From positions 4,092,001 through 4,156,000 of the forward strand of contig NZ_AP022590.1 in assembly GCF_010731775.1 (NCBI RefSeq): a DNA stretch of 64,000 nucleotides. Reading direction: 5' to 3'. Below the pieces are notes generated by a model. It had not been told where the DNA came from, ran no database searches, and saw nothing but the letters and a program-made list of their open reading frames with translations. Below, piece after piece: positions 16,701 through 25,502 of this stretch. The DNA comes from Mycobacterium mantenii. Its GTDB lineage: Bacteria > Actinomycetota > Actinomycetes > Mycobacteriales > Mycobacteriaceae. The first letter of the stretch is position 1, and every line of letters begins with the position of its first letter. Made by a program: the position numbers and the translations under genes.

Positions 16701-17441
16701 CTAGAACTCCTTGTGATTCACGTCGGTGATAAGCCCGCCGTCCATAATGAACTCGCTGCCGGTGGAGTAGGACGACTCGTCGCTGGCCAGGAAAAGTACG
16801 AACGTCGCGACTTCCCGAACCTCGCCCGGCCGCCCGAGCGGGATCGTCACCATGTCCTCGGGCAGGTGGGCGGTCATCGGGGTGCGGATGAACCCCGGGT
16901 GCACTGAGTTCACCCGAATGTTGTGCGGCGCCAGCTCCAATGCCGCCGACTTCGCCAGCCCGCGCACGCCCCACTTGGACGCGACGTAGGGGTGCACCAT
17001 GGGCGCGCCGCGCAGGCCCTCGATGGACGACACGTTGATGATCGAGCCGCCCCCCGCCTCGATCATCGGCTCGACCGCAACCCGCATGCCCAGGAACGTC
17101 CCCGTCAGGTTGACGTCAATCACCTTCTGCCACTTGGCCAGATCGAAGCTCTTCAGCGGGCCGAGCGCGACGGTGCCGGCGTTGTTGACCAGCACGTTGA
17201 GCTTGCCGAATTCGCCGATCGCGGTGGCCACGGCGGCATCCCACTGGTCGGGCTGGGTGACGTCGAGATGCACGTAGCGCGCGGAGTCGCCGAGCTCGTC
17301 GGCCAGCGCCTTGCCCTGGTCGTCCAGGATGTCGCCGATAACGACCTTGGCGCCTTCCTCGACCAGCAGGCGCGCATCTTCGGCTCCCATACCGCCGGCG
17401 CCACCACTGATCAGCGCTACCTTGCCGTCTACCCGACCCAC
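16701..17441 (-). CDS. SDR oxidoreductase, FabG3/hydroxysteroid dehydrogenase-like
   Basis: A 246-residue classical SDR. It has the cofactor loop SGGAGGMG, an acidic residue after strand 2 (IGDIL) that favours NAD, NNAG, the catalytic Ser in INVSSIEG, and YVASK. It resembles mycobacterial 3alpha,20beta-hydroxysteroid dehydrogenase (FabG3) in length and motifs, but the steroid substrate is not proven. Its start lies 17 bp after the stop of the dihydrodipicolinate-reductase-like gene, so the two plus the FAD oxidase form a likely three-gene operon. Confidence 0.87.
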   Translation of the reverse strand: MGRVDGKVALISGGAGGMGAEDARLLVEEGAKVVIGDILDDQGKALADELGDSARYVHLDVTQPDQWDAAVATAIGEFGKLNVLVNNAGTVALGPLKSFDLAKWQKVIDVNLTGTFLGMRVAVEPMIEAGGGSIINVSSIEGLRGAPMVHPYVASKWGVRGLAKSAALELAPHNIRVNSVHPGFIRTPMTAHLPEDMVTIPLGRPGEVREVATFVLFLASDESSYSTGSEFIMDGGLITDVNHKEF

Positions 17442-17458
17442 GTGGGTCTCCTTTCGAT

Positions 17459-18559
17459 TTAAGTGGTCACCAAAGTGCTTGGTGCGTAAAGGCCTTTGCC
17501 GGTTACCAACGGCAAGTCCAGGGTGGTGCGAATGCCCGGCGGCGCCGCGATCACCGCGGGGATGGCGTTGACGACGCGGCCCGCGGCACCCGCGATCGCC
17601 GCGTGGTTGTGGTCGCCCCTGCGGCTGCTCGGGATGATGTCCACGGCATACGACGGCTCGCCGGTGATCTCGACGCGGTAGGAGCCGTCGCCGGAGGCGG
17701 GCTGGGGCAGATCGGGGCGCAGGTCCGGCCGCAGCCGGGTGACGTGCTCGATGACGATCGCGGGGTGACCCTTGACCATGCCGCGAATCTCGAACTGCAG
17801 CACGGCAACCGTGCCCTTGGCCACGCGGCCGACCGCGATGTCGAAATCCTCGGGGGCGGGCTCGCGCTGATAGGACTCGGTGATCTCGTCGACCTCGATG
17901 CCCAGACCCGCAGCCAGCTGACGGATCGCGGTCCCCCAGGCGATGCTGAGGATGCCCGGCTGCAGCAGCATCGGGATCTCGTCCATGGGCTTGGCGAATC
18001 CCATGTAGTCCATGACCTCGGTCCCGTTGTACGACGCGTAGTCGTGAATCTCCATGCAGCGCACCTGCTCGATGCGCTGACAGGTGCCCGCGAGCGCGAA
18101 CGGGATCAGGTCGTTGGCGAATCCGGGGTCGACGCCGCTGATGAAGATGCTCGAATTACCTTGCTTGGCAGCGTCTTCCACGCGGGCGATGTATTTGCCG
18201 GGCATGACACCCCACGGGTACTGCAGCAGGCCGGGCGACGACCCGACGACGTTGATGCCCGCGGCCAGGATGCGCATGACGTCGGCCATCGCCTCGGGCA
18301 GCCGGGTGTCGCCCATCGCGCAGTAGACGACGCAGTCGGGCTTGGCGGCGATGATGGCGTCCAGGTCGTTGACGGCGGTGACACCGGTGACGACGCCGGC
18401 GTCCAGGCCGACGCCGCACAGCTCCCCGGCGTCCTTGCCCACCTTTTCGGGCGTGGAGACGCACACCCCGGTCAGCTCGTACTGCGGGTTGGCGATGAGT
18501 TCGGCGAGGGCCAGCCCTCCGACATTTCCGGTACCGACGTGCGCGACGCGGATCGCCAT
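17459..18559 (-). CDS. Dihydrodipicolinate reductase-like NAD(P)-binding protein
   Basis: A 366-residue protein with an N-terminal Rossmann fold (RVAHVGTGNVGGLALAELI) and a DapB-like arrangement. These proteins are widespread in mycobacteria and usually annotated as dihydrodipicolinate reductase N-terminal domain or diaminopentanoate dehydrogenase-like. It is not the lysine-pathway DapB, which is about 245 residues. The start is the ATG at 18557-18559, with GGAGA six bases upstream. Motif copy E lies about 36 bp further upstream, in the divergent gap, so it may belong to the same regulon as the P450 operon. Confidence 0.75.
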   Translation of the reverse strand: MAIRVAHVGTGNVGGLALAELIANPQYELTGVCVSTPEKVGKDAGELCGVGLDAGVVTGVTAVNDLDAIIAAKPDCVVYCAMGDTRLPEAMADVMRILAAGINVVGSSPGLLQYPWGVMPGKYIARVEDAAKQGNSSIFISGVDPGFANDLIPFALAGTCQRIEQVRCMEIHDYASYNGTEVMDYMGFAKPMDEIPMLLQPGILSIAWGTAIRQLAAGLGIEVDEITESYQREPAPEDFDIAVGRVAKGTVAVLQFEIRGMVKGHPAIVIEHVTRLRPDLRPDLPQPASGDGSYRVEITGEPSYAVDIIPSSRRGDHNHAAIAGAAGRVVNAIPAVIAAPPGIRTTLDLPLVTGKGLYAPSTLVTT

Positions 18560-18594
18560 GAGAGTCTCCGTCCGTTGAGCGCTCAAACTTTTCT

Positions 18595-18620
18595 AGACAC
18601 TAGTCCATTAATTTGGAAGC
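18595..18620. promoter_or_regulatory. Regulatory motif copy E (diverged)
   Basis: AGACACTA-N9-TTTGGAAGC has the same 26-bp length as copies A-D and keeps GACACT and ATTTG in register. It lies between two divergent genes: the DapB-like gene (start 18559) and the alpha/beta hydrolase (start 18666). It is the weakest copy. Confidence 0.4.
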
Positions 18621-18665
18621 GCATACCTGGCTGGTAACGATCGACCGAGGCAGAATCGATCGCTG

Positions 18666-19565
18666 ATGACACCACGCGAAGACCTTCGGTTCCCGTCCGG
18701 CGACGACCTGATCAGCGCCTGGCTCTACCGGCCGCCGGGCGACGGGCCCGCGCCGCTGCTGGTGATGGCGCACGGCCTGGGCGCGGTGCGCAGCATGCGA
18801 CTGGACGCGTATGCGGAGCGGTTCAACGCGGCCGGCTACGCGTGCCTGGTGTTCGACTACCGCAACTTCGGCGACAGCGAGGGCCGGTCGCGTCAGGTCG
18901 TCGACGTCGGCATGCAGCTCGCCGACTGGGCCGCGGCCGTCGCCTACGCCCGCACCCTGCCCGGCATCGATCCCGACCGGATCGGCTTGTGGGGCACCTC
19001 TTTTGGCGGCGGGCACGTCATCGCCACGGCGGCCAAGCTGCCGGGCATCGCCGCGGCCGTCGCCCAATGCCCGTTCACCGACGGCCTCGCGTCGGCGCGC
19101 ACCATCACCAACCCGCTCACCGCCGCACGCATGACCGCGCGGGCGCTGCGCGACGCGCTCGCAGGCCGGCTTGGCAGGCCGCCGGTGATGGTCGCGACGG
19201 CCGGCAAGCCCGGCGAGGTCGCACTGATGAACACGCCCGACGCGTATGCGGGCTATCTGCGGCTGGTCCCCGACGGGGCCGGATTCCGTAATGAGGTCGC
19301 CGCCCGAATCGCGTTGCAGATCTTCAGCTATCGCCCGGGTCGCTCCACTTCCAAGATCGCGTGCCCGATCCTGTTCTGTGTGTGCGAAGCCGACTCGGTG
19401 GCACCCGCTTCGGCGACGCTGCGGCACGCGGCCAAAGCGCCCCGCGGCGAGGTCAGGCTGTATCCCGAGGGTCATTTCGCGATCTACGTCGACGACGCCT
19501 TCCACCGGGTGGTCGCCGACCAGGTCGCGTTCCTCGACGAGCACCTCAAAGGTGCGCGCGCCTAG
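18666..19565 (+). CDS. Alpha/beta hydrolase
   Basis: A 299-residue alpha/beta-hydrolase. The oxyanion region is VMAHGLGAVR, the nucleophile elbow is GTSFGGG (Ser about 118), the acid is probably Asp in CEADSVAP, and the histidine is in PEGHFAIY. It resembles the DLH/acetyl-xylan-esterase-like and dienelactone-hydrolase groups. Its last four bases overlap the end of the convergent TetR gene. It shares a promoter region with the DapB-like gene, so it may respond to motif copy E. No clear ribosome-binding site is visible, and a leaderless mRNA is possible. Confidence 0.85.
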   Translation: MTPREDLRFPSGDDLISAWLYRPPGDGPAPLLVMAHGLGAVRSMRLDAYAERFNAAGYACLVFDYRNFGDSEGRSRQVVDVGMQLADWAAAVAYARTLPGIDPDRIGLWGTSFGGGHVIATAAKLPGIAAAVAQCPFTDGLASARTITNPLTAARMTARALRDALAGRLGRPPVMVATAGKPGEVALMNTPDAYAGYLRLVPDGAGFRNEVAARIALQIFSYRPGRSTSKIACPILFCVCEADSVAPASATLRHAAKAPRGEVRLYPEGHFAIYVDDAFHRVVADQVAFLDEHLKGARA

Positions 19566-20197
19566 GGCCCCAGCGGAGAGGTTGTGCGGATGGCCTCGTC
19601 GCGGATCAGCCCGCGCAGCAGCGCGGTGCTGAACTCGGCGGCGATCTCCTTGGCCGATCGCCGTCCGCTGGGCCGCAGCCAGCGGTAGCTGCCCAGCGTC
19701 ATGCCGATGTAGCCCAGCGCCAGCACATGCGAGTCGCACTGGTAGAACTCGCCACTGGCGATCCCGCGGTCGATCAGGCCGTGCACGTGGTGGTAGACCT
19801 GGGCTTCCTTCTCGCGGACCTCGGCGACCTGCTCGCTGGTGAACCATTCGGTGATGTACGGCTGCTCCTGGAAGTACACCGCGGCCCGCTCCGGGTCGCT
19901 GGCAATACCGGTCAGCAGCCGGACCGTGTACTGGTAGAGCGCCTCGCGCGCCGTCCAGGACGGGTCGTCGTGGACGGCGGCCAGCGTGCCCTCGGCGGCC
20001 TGACGGTAGATGTCGAACAGGATCAACGACTTGCTGGCGTAATAGTGATAGACGGTCGCCTTGTTCAGGCCGATCACGTCGGCCACATCGTCCATCCGGG
20101 TGCCGTGATAGCCGCGCGCCGCAAACAGCTTGGTGGCAACCGCCAGCAGCTCTTCGCGCCGGGTCAGCCCATTCGGGGTGATGCTGTCGGTGGGCAT
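19562..20197 (-). CDS. TetR-family regulator (Rv0158-like)
   Basis: A 211-residue TetR regulator. Its DNA-binding domain contains RREELLAVATKLFAARGYHGTRMDDVADVIGLNKATVYHYYASKSLI. The C-terminal part, with WFTSEQVAEVREKEAQVYHHVHGLIDRGIASGEF, resembles the KstR2/acyl-CoA-responsive group. Order matches M. tuberculosis Rv0158, next to the transhydrogenase operon. An AAC-TG-GTT site 63 bp upstream of the start could be its operator. The ligand is unknown. Confidence 0.85.
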   Translation of the reverse strand: MPTDSITPNGLTRREELLAVATKLFAARGYHGTRMDDVADVIGLNKATVYHYYASKSLILFDIYRQAAEGTLAAVHDDPSWTAREALYQYTVRLLTGIASDPERAAVYFQEQPYITEWFTSEQVAEVREKEAQVYHHVHGLIDRGIASGEFYQCDSHVLALGYIGMTLGSYRWLRPSGRRSAKEIAAEFSTALLRGLIRDEAIRTTSPLGP

Positions 20198-20256
20198 CTG
20201 TTCTCACTATCGTCGGTATGGCCTGGCCAGGGCCAGTTCGGCCAGAATAGCTATCA

Positions 20257-20270
20257 ATCAACTGGTTGGA
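20257..20270. promoter_or_regulatory. AAC-NN-GTT dyad upstream of tetR
   Basis: The site reads AACTGGTT at its core, with flanks resembling the KstR-type consensus TnnAACnnGTTnnA except that the first T is missing. It lies between the TetR gene (start 20197) and the small plus-strand gene (start 20356). It could serve autoregulation. Confidence 0.35.
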
Positions 20271-20355
20271 CAGTTTAAGCAAAACGCCGGGTGTCACGTG
20301 CAGGCGTATGCGACTAGACTCCTTCTCGAACGCGATGAGTCGAGAGGTGGGGCCG

Positions 20356-20481
20356 ATGGATCCGAGTCCGGACTACGACGGAAGCGACGAGATCGAGTTC
20401 TTCATGCGGTACCTGACCTGGGGTTTGCGTGGGGTGACTGACGGCAACGGATACCCGCCCCCGGCGTACCCGCCCGTCTAG
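20356..20481 (+). CDS. Small 41-aa protein with Pro-rich tail
   Basis: A short reading frame starting at ATG 20356 with AGAGGTGG five bases upstream; an in-frame ATG at 20335 lacks a good ribosome site. The protein begins MDPSPDYDGSDEIEFFMRYLTW and ends with a proline/tyrosine-rich tail (YPPPAYPPV). The acidic start, amphipathic middle and structured ending look like real coding sequence. It is followed by a hairpin. It may be the counterpart of the small gene annotated after pntB in M. tuberculosis. Function unknown. Confidence 0.55.
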   Translation: MDPSPDYDGSDEIEFFMRYLTWGLRGVTDGNGYPPPAYPPV

Positions 20482-20493
20482 CCCCATCTTTTT

Positions 20494-20540
20494 CGTGGTG
20501 ACCCGCTGCGCCCACCCCGGCTGCGCTTGCGATCACCACG
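20494..20540. terminator. Hairpin between convergent genes, copy 1 of a repeated element
   Basis: CGTGGTGA and TCACCACG form a perfect 8-bp outer stem enclosing a GC-rich loop that starts CCCGCTGCGCCC and ends GCTTGCGA. It separates the small plus-strand gene from the pntB stop, which suits a bidirectional terminator. A close relative lies at 50396-50440. Confidence 0.6.
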
Positions 20541-20544
20541 CTGG

Positions 20545-21981
20545 TTATAGCGCTTTGAGTTCCTCGGCGACCGCGGTCACCGATTTCTTCGCGTCGCCGA
20601 ACAGCATGCTGGTGCCCTCGCCGTAGAACAGCGGGTTGTCGATGCCGGCGAAGCCCGAGTTCATCGACCGCTTGAGCACAATCACCGACTTGGCCTTGTC
20701 CACGTTGAGGATCGGCATGCCGTAGATCGGGCTGGACGCGTCGTTGCGGGCCGCCGGGTTGGTGACGTCGTTGGCGCCGATGACGATCGCGACGTCGGTG
20801 CGGGCGAACTCGTCGTTGATGTCGTCCATGTCCTTCATGGCGTCGTAGTCGACCTCGGCCTCGGCCAGCAACACGTTCATGTGCCCGGGCATCCGGCCCG
20901 CCACCGGGTGGATCGCGTACTTCACCGTCACGCCCTTGTTCTCCAGCAGGCTCGCCATGTCCTTGACGGCGTGCTGGGCCTGCGCGACGGCCAGCCCGTA
21001 GCCGGGCACCACGATCACCTGGTTGGCGTAGGCCATCTGGATCGCGGCATCGGCGGCCGAGGTGGCCTTGACGGTCTTGTCGCCGCCGTCGCCGCCGCTC
21101 GGGGCGACCCCGCCGCCGCCGAAGCCGCCGGCGACGATCGCCGGGATCGAGCGGTTCATGGCCTTGGCCATCAGGTTGGTCAGGATCGAGCCGGACGCGC
21201 CGACGATCATGCCCGCGACGATCATCGCGGTGTTGTTCAACGCCAGGCCCGCCGCGGCGGCCGAGAGGCCGGTCATCGCGTTCAGCAGCGAGATGACCAC
21301 GGGCATGTCGGCACCACCGATGGGCAGCACCACCATTAGGCCCAGCACACCCGCGGCCGCGAGCAGCCCGACCATCCACCACAGTGATGCTCCGGCGGTT
21401 CCGCCGGGAGGGCCGGGGTGGGCGTGCAGGCCGATCACCACCGCGGCGACCACGGCGGCGGCCAGCAGCAGCAGGTTGATCAGCTGTTGCGCCCTGCCGA
21501 AGCCGATCGGCGAGCCGGAGATGATTTCCTGCAGCTTGCCAAACGCGATGATCGATCCCCAGAACGAGATCGAGCCGATGATCGCGGCGAACAACGAGGC
21601 CACCACGATGTGAACGGTCGGTGACTCGCCGTGCTGGAAGGCCGAAAAGCCGCTTGTCTCAATGAATTCCGAGAGCGCGATCAGCGCGACAGTGCCGCCG
21701 CCGACGCCGTTGAAGAACGCCACCAGCTGCGGCATCGCCGTCATCTTCGTGTAGCGGGCGGGCGGGACGCCGAGCACCACGCCCACCACCAGGCCGGCGA
21801 TGATCAGCACCCACTGGTCGGTGTGGCGGATCTTGATCAGGGTCGCCGTCACCGCCAGCGCCATTCCCACCGCGGCGATCAGGTTGCCGCGCACCGCCGT
21901 CTTGGGACCGGTCAGGCCCATCAAGCCGTAGATGAAAAGGGCGAAGGAAATGATGTAAAGGCCGATTACCAAGTAGTTCAT
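20545..21981 (-). CDS. pntB: NAD(P) transhydrogenase beta subunit
   Basis: A 478-residue membrane subunit of proton-translocating transhydrogenase. It moves hydride from NADH to NADP+ using the proton gradient. Several hydrophobic spans fill the first 270 residues. The C-terminal cytosolic domain III binds NADP(H), with VPGYGLAVAQAQHAV and HPVAGRMPGHMNVLLAEA, and ends VTAVAEELKAL. It overlaps pntAb by four bases. The three-gene split form (pntAa, pntAb, pntB) is typical of mycobacteria. Confidence 0.95.
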   Translation of the reverse strand: MNYLVIGLYIISFALFIYGLMGLTGPKTAVRGNLIAAVGMALAVTATLIKIRHTDQWVLIIAGLVVGVVLGVPPARYTKMTAMPQLVAFFNGVGGGTVALIALSEFIETSGFSAFQHGESPTVHIVVASLFAAIIGSISFWGSIIAFGKLQEIISGSPIGFGRAQQLINLLLLAAAVVAAVVIGLHAHPGPPGGTAGASLWWMVGLLAAAGVLGLMVVLPIGGADMPVVISLLNAMTGLSAAAAGLALNNTAMIVAGMIVGASGSILTNLMAKAMNRSIPAIVAGGFGGGGVAPSGGDGGDKTVKATSAADAAIQMAYANQVIVVPGYGLAVAQAQHAVKDMASLLENKGVTVKYAIHPVAGRMPGHMNVLLAEAEVDYDAMKDMDDINDEFARTDVAIVIGANDVTNPAARNDASSPIYGMPILNVDKAKSVIVLKRSMNSGFAGIDNPLFYGEGTSMLFGDAKKSVTAVAEELKAL

Positions 21982-22319
21982 TTGGTCGCCGGCCCTTCTG
22001 CCTTCTCGGCCTTAACGGCCGCTACGGGTTTCTTCTTGCCCTTGAACATGCCCAGCATCCGGTCGGTGACGATAAACCCGCCGATGACGTTCAGCGTGCC
22101 GAACACCACCGCGACGAACAGGATGATCTGCACCGCCAGTGAGGGATGCTCGACCGAGCCGAACACCACCAGCGCGCCCAGCACCACGATGCCGTGAATG
22201 GCGTTGGTGCCCGACATCAGCGGCGTGTGCAGCGTGTTGGGCACCTTGGAAATGACCGCGAACCCGACGAATCCGGACAGCACCAGGATCGCCAGGTTGG
22301 CCAATAGTTCGTCGTACAT
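21978..22319 (-). CDS. pntAb: NAD(P) transhydrogenase alpha subunit, membrane part
   Basis: A 113-residue protein with three hydrophobic spans, corresponding to the C-terminal membrane domain of E. coli PntA. Its conserved core includes SGFVGFAVISKVPNTLHTPLMSGTNAIHGIVVLGAL. The C-terminal tail is Lys/Ala-rich. It starts 20 bp after the pntAa stop and overlaps pntB by four bases, so the subunits are probably made together. Confidence 0.95.
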   Translation of the reverse strand: MYDELLANLAILVLSGFVGFAVISKVPNTLHTPLMSGTNAIHGIVVLGALVVFGSVEHPSLAVQIILFVAVVFGTLNVIGGFIVTDRMLGMFKGKKKPVAAVKAEKAEGPATK

Positions 22320-22339
22320 GTCGTCCTCTCAGGCCCTCG

Positions 22340-23476
22340 TCATGTGCGCCGCTTCTCAGCGTCACTTCGTTCCGCATCGTCGCCGGCGCGCGTCACGCAG
22401 GAGTCCGCGACGACCACGTCGTCGAAGTCGGGGGCCAGCTTGCCGTCGGTGAGCAGCAGGTCCAGCAGTGCGGTGATGTTCTTGCTGTAGAGCTCGCTGG
22501 CGTGTTCGGGCATGGTGGCCGGCAGGTTCAACGGCGAGGCGATGGTGACGTCGTGCTTGACGACCGTGCGCCCGGGCTCGGTGAGCTCGCAGTTGCCCCC
22601 GGTCTCCCCGGCCAGGTCGACCACCACGCTGCCCGGCTTCATCGCCTCCACCGCCGCCGCGGTGACCAGACGCGGCGCCGGGCGTCCCGGGACCAGCGCC
22701 GTGGTGATCACGACGTCGAATCCGGCGATCGCCTCCTCCAGCGCCTTCTGCTGCTGGGCGCGCTCCCCATCGGTGAGCTCACGGGCGTACCCGCCCTCAC
22801 CGGAGGCTGTGATTGTTTCCGAGATGCCGATGTCGAGCCACTGCGCCCCCACCGAACGGACCTGGTCGGCCACCTCGGGGCGGACGTCATAGCCGGTGGT
22901 GCGCGCGCCCAGCCGCTTGGCCGTCGCCAGCGCCTGCAACCCGGCCACGCCCACCCCGAGCACCAGCACGGTGGCGGGCTTAACGGTTCCGGCCGCCGTC
23001 GTCAGCATCGGGAAGAAGCGGGTGGATTCCGAGGCCGCCAGCAGCACGGCCTTGTACCCGGAGACGTTGCCCTGCGACGACAAGGCGTCCATCGCCTGGG
23101 CGCGCGAGATCCGCGGAATGGCCTCGAGTGCGAACGCCTGCACGCCGGCCTGCTTGAGCGCCCCGATCGAGTTCTCGGCGTTGCGCGGCGCGAGGAAGCC
23201 GATCAGCGTCTGGCCGCTGCGTAGCTTGCCGACCTCGGCCTGGGTCGGCGGCGCGACCTTGACCACCACCTCGGCGGCCCACGCGTCGCCGATGGTGGCC
23301 CCGGCCTCGGTGTAGAGCGCGTCGGGCAGCAGGGCCCGTTCACCCGCGCCGGACTCGACCACCACCGCGACGCCGTTGCTCACCAGCGACGCCACCGCCT
23401 TCGGCACCAGCGCAACCCGCCGCTCGTCGGCGCCGGATTCGGCGACCACTCCTACCGTCGTCTGCGCATCTGTCAT
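22340..23476 (-). CDS. pntAa: NAD(P) transhydrogenase alpha subunit, NAD-binding part
   Basis: A 378-residue soluble domain I of transhydrogenase, related to alanine dehydrogenase. It has the N-terminal ESGADERRVALVPKAVASL, the membrane-interacting RISRAQAMDALSSQGNVSGYKAVL segment, and a Rossmann NAD site (VLVLGVGVAGLQALATAKRLGA) followed by YDVRPEV. The C-terminal tail after DFDDVVVADS is charged (AGDDAERSDAEKRRT) and seems longer than usual. It is the first gene of the pntAa-pntAb-pntB operon; the 227 bp upstream show no clear motif. Confidence 0.95.
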   Translation of the reverse strand: MTDAQTTVGVVAESGADERRVALVPKAVASLVSNGVAVVVESGAGERALLPDALYTEAGATIGDAWAAEVVVKVAPPTQAEVGKLRSGQTLIGFLAPRNAENSIGALKQAGVQAFALEAIPRISRAQAMDALSSQGNVSGYKAVLLAASESTRFFPMLTTAAGTVKPATVLVLGVGVAGLQALATAKRLGARTTGYDVRPEVADQVRSVGAQWLDIGISETITASGEGGYARELTDGERAQQQKALEEAIAGFDVVITTALVPGRPAPRLVTAAAVEAMKPGSVVVDLAGETGGNCELTEPGRTVVKHDVTIASPLNLPATMPEHASELYSKNITALLDLLLTDGKLAPDFDDVVVADSCVTRAGDDAERSDAEKRRT

Positions 23477-23703
23477 GGCGCGTACATCTACTTTCCGTAC
23501 TTTCCTGCCGTTTGAATGTGCCGCTGGCTGGCCAGCACGCTTCGCTACCTTAACGCCTGCCGGGATTCGGCCCAGACGTGCGATCGACCGGGGCGGGATA
23601 CCCGCGACCGGCCGATCAACTCCCGTCGATGGTTCGTCACCCGACGCGGACGCAGTAGCGGCCGCTGCGTTGTGAAGTCACAAGAAGGCGTTGTGGCTTC
23701 CGG

Positions 23704-24165
23704 CTACCACAGCGGGATCTCTTGGCCCTGTTCGGACTCGGGGCGGGGCCCAAAGAAGCGGCGCTGCGATTCGTCGATCGGCACGTCGTTGATGCTGGCT
23801 TCGCGACGCGCCATCAGCCCCGCCTCGGTGAACTCCCACAGCTCGTTGCCGTAGCTGCGATGCCACTGGCCGGACTGGTCGCGGGACTCGTACTGGAACC
23901 GCACCGCGATGCGGTTGCCGTGAAAACTCCACAGGCTCTTGCGCAGCGAATAGTCCAGTTCGCGCTGCCACTTGCGAGTCAGAAACGCCACGATTTCGTT
24001 GCGGCCGACGATGTGCTCGTCTCGATTCCGCCAGTGCGAATCGAGCGTGTAGGCCTGGCTGACGCGCTGGGGATCGCGGGTGTTCCAGGCGTCCTCGGCC
24101 GCCTGGACCTTCTGCAGCGCGGTTTCGTGGGTGAACGGAGGCAACGGGGGGCGGGATTCACTCAT
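23704..24165 (-). CDS. DUF1348 / NTF2-like protein
   Basis: A 153-residue protein matching the DUF1348 family of NTF2-fold proteins. It has [40 protein letters not shown], then [20 protein letters not shown] and [11 protein letters not shown]. Family length is about 150 and the function is not established. The gap of 227 bp to pntAa holds no gene that I can support. It faces fadE2 across about 100 bp. Confidence 0.8.
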   Translation of the reverse strand: MSESRPPLPPFTHETALQKVQAAEDAWNTRDPQRVSQAYTLDSHWRNRDEHIVGRNEIVAFLTRKWQRELDYSLRKSLWSFHGNRIAVRFQYESRDQSGQWHRSYGNELWEFTEAGLMARREASINDVPIDESQRRFFGPRPESEQGQEIPLW

Positions 24166-24269
24166 GCCGTCTATCGTGCGCCCGGCGGCGGCGCGTTTTC
24201 ACCGCGGTGTAAGCATCGCGCTGACGACCGGAAACGCAGCGACTCGACACGTGTCCTATCGTGACGGGC

Positions 24270-25502
24270 ATGGACTTCGCGATGTCGGCCAAAGCCAGCG
24301 ACTACCACAAGCGACTGTCCGACTTCATGACCGAGCATGTCTTTCCGGCCGAGGCCGAGTACGACAAATTCCGTGACGAAGCCGGCCCGCACGATCACAC
24401 GGTGCCGCCAATAGTCGAGGAGCTCAAGATAAAGGCCCGGGCGCAGGGTCTGTGGAACCTGTTCCTGCCGGCGGAGTCCGGCCTGACCAACCTGGAATAC
24501 GCGCCGCTGGCTGAGATCACCGGCTGGAGCCTGGAGATCGCCCCCGAGGCACTCAACTGCGGGGCACCCGACACCGGCAACATGGAGACCCTGCACCTGT
24601 TCGCCACCCAGGACCAGCGCAAGCAGTGGCTGGAGCCCCTGCTGGCCGGCGAGATCCGCAGCGGCTTCTCGATGACCGAACCGGCGGTGGCCAGCAGCGA
24701 CGCCCGCAACATCGAGACCTCCATCGTCCGCGACGGCGGCGACTACGTGATCAACGGCCGCAAATGGTGGACCTCCGGGGCGGCGGACCCGCGCTGCAAG
24801 ATCCTCATCGTGATGGGCCGCACCAACCCCGACGCAGCCAGCCACCAGCAGCAGTCGATGGTGCTGGTGCCGATGGACACCCCGGGCGTTACGGTGGTCC
24901 GCTCGACCACGGTCTTCGGCTTCCAGGACCAGCCCGGGCATTGCGAGATCATCTACGACAACGTCCGGGTGCCCGTCACCAACCTGCTCGGCGAGGAGGG
25001 CGGGGGCTTCGCGATCGCGCAGGCGCGGCTGGGGCCGGGCCGCATCCACCACTGCATGCGAGCGCTGGGCGGCTCCGAACGTGCGCTGGCCCTCATGGTG
25101 GACCGGGCCTCCAAACGGGTGGCGTTCGGCCGCCCGCTGGCCGAGCAGGGCGTGGTGCGCGAGCAGATTGCCAAGTCCCGCAACGAGATCGACCAGGCCC
25201 GGCTGCTCTGCGAGAAAGCCGCATGGACCATCGACCAACACGGCAACAAGGCCGCCCACACGCTGGTCTCGCAGATCAAGGCGGTCGCCCCGCAGGTGGC
25301 GTGCAACGTCATCGACCGCGCCATCCAGGTGCACGGGGCCGCCGGCGTCAGCGAGGACACGACACTGGCCCGGCTGTACGCCTGGCATCGCGCCATGCGG
25401 CTCTTCGACGGGCCCGACGAGGTGCACATGCGGACCATCGCGCGCGCCGAGCTCGGCCGGGAAAAGTCTGCGCTCGCCGCGGCGGTCACCGCGCATGACT
25501 GA
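24270..25502 (+). CDS. fadE2: Acyl-CoA dehydrogenase FadE2
   Basis: A 410-residue acyl-CoA dehydrogenase. The N-terminal domain starts MDFAMSAKASDYHKRLSDFM. The FAD-domain signature is GFSMTEPAVASSDARNIETS and WVTSG-like WWTSGAADPRCK. The C-terminal domain ends with IQVHGAAGVSEDTTLARLYAWHRAMRLFDGPDEVHMRTIARAEL, as in the ACAD10/11-like group. The start at ATG 24270 is preferred to the GTG at 24261. Its stop lies inside the first codons of ptpB (8-bp overlap), the same order as fadE2-ptbB in M. tuberculosis (Rv0154c-Rv0153c). Confidence 0.93.
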   Translation: MDFAMSAKASDYHKRLSDFMTEHVFPAEAEYDKFRDEAGPHDHTVPPIVEELKIKARAQGLWNLFLPAESGLTNLEYAPLAEITGWSLEIAPEALNCGAPDTGNMETLHLFATQDQRKQWLEPLLAGEIRSGFSMTEPAVASSDARNIETSIVRDGGDYVINGRKWWTSGAADPRCKILIVMGRTNPDAASHQQQSMVLVPMDTPGVTVVRSTTVFGFQDQPGHCEIIYDNVRVPVTNLLGEEGGGFAIAQARLGPGRIHHCMRALGGSERALALMVDRASKRVAFGRPLAEQGVVREQIAKSRNEIDQARLLCEKAAWTIDQHGNKAAHTLVSQIKAVAPQVACNVIDRAIQVHGAAGVSEDTTLARLYAWHRAMRLFDGPDEVHMRTIARAELGREKSALAAAVTAHD

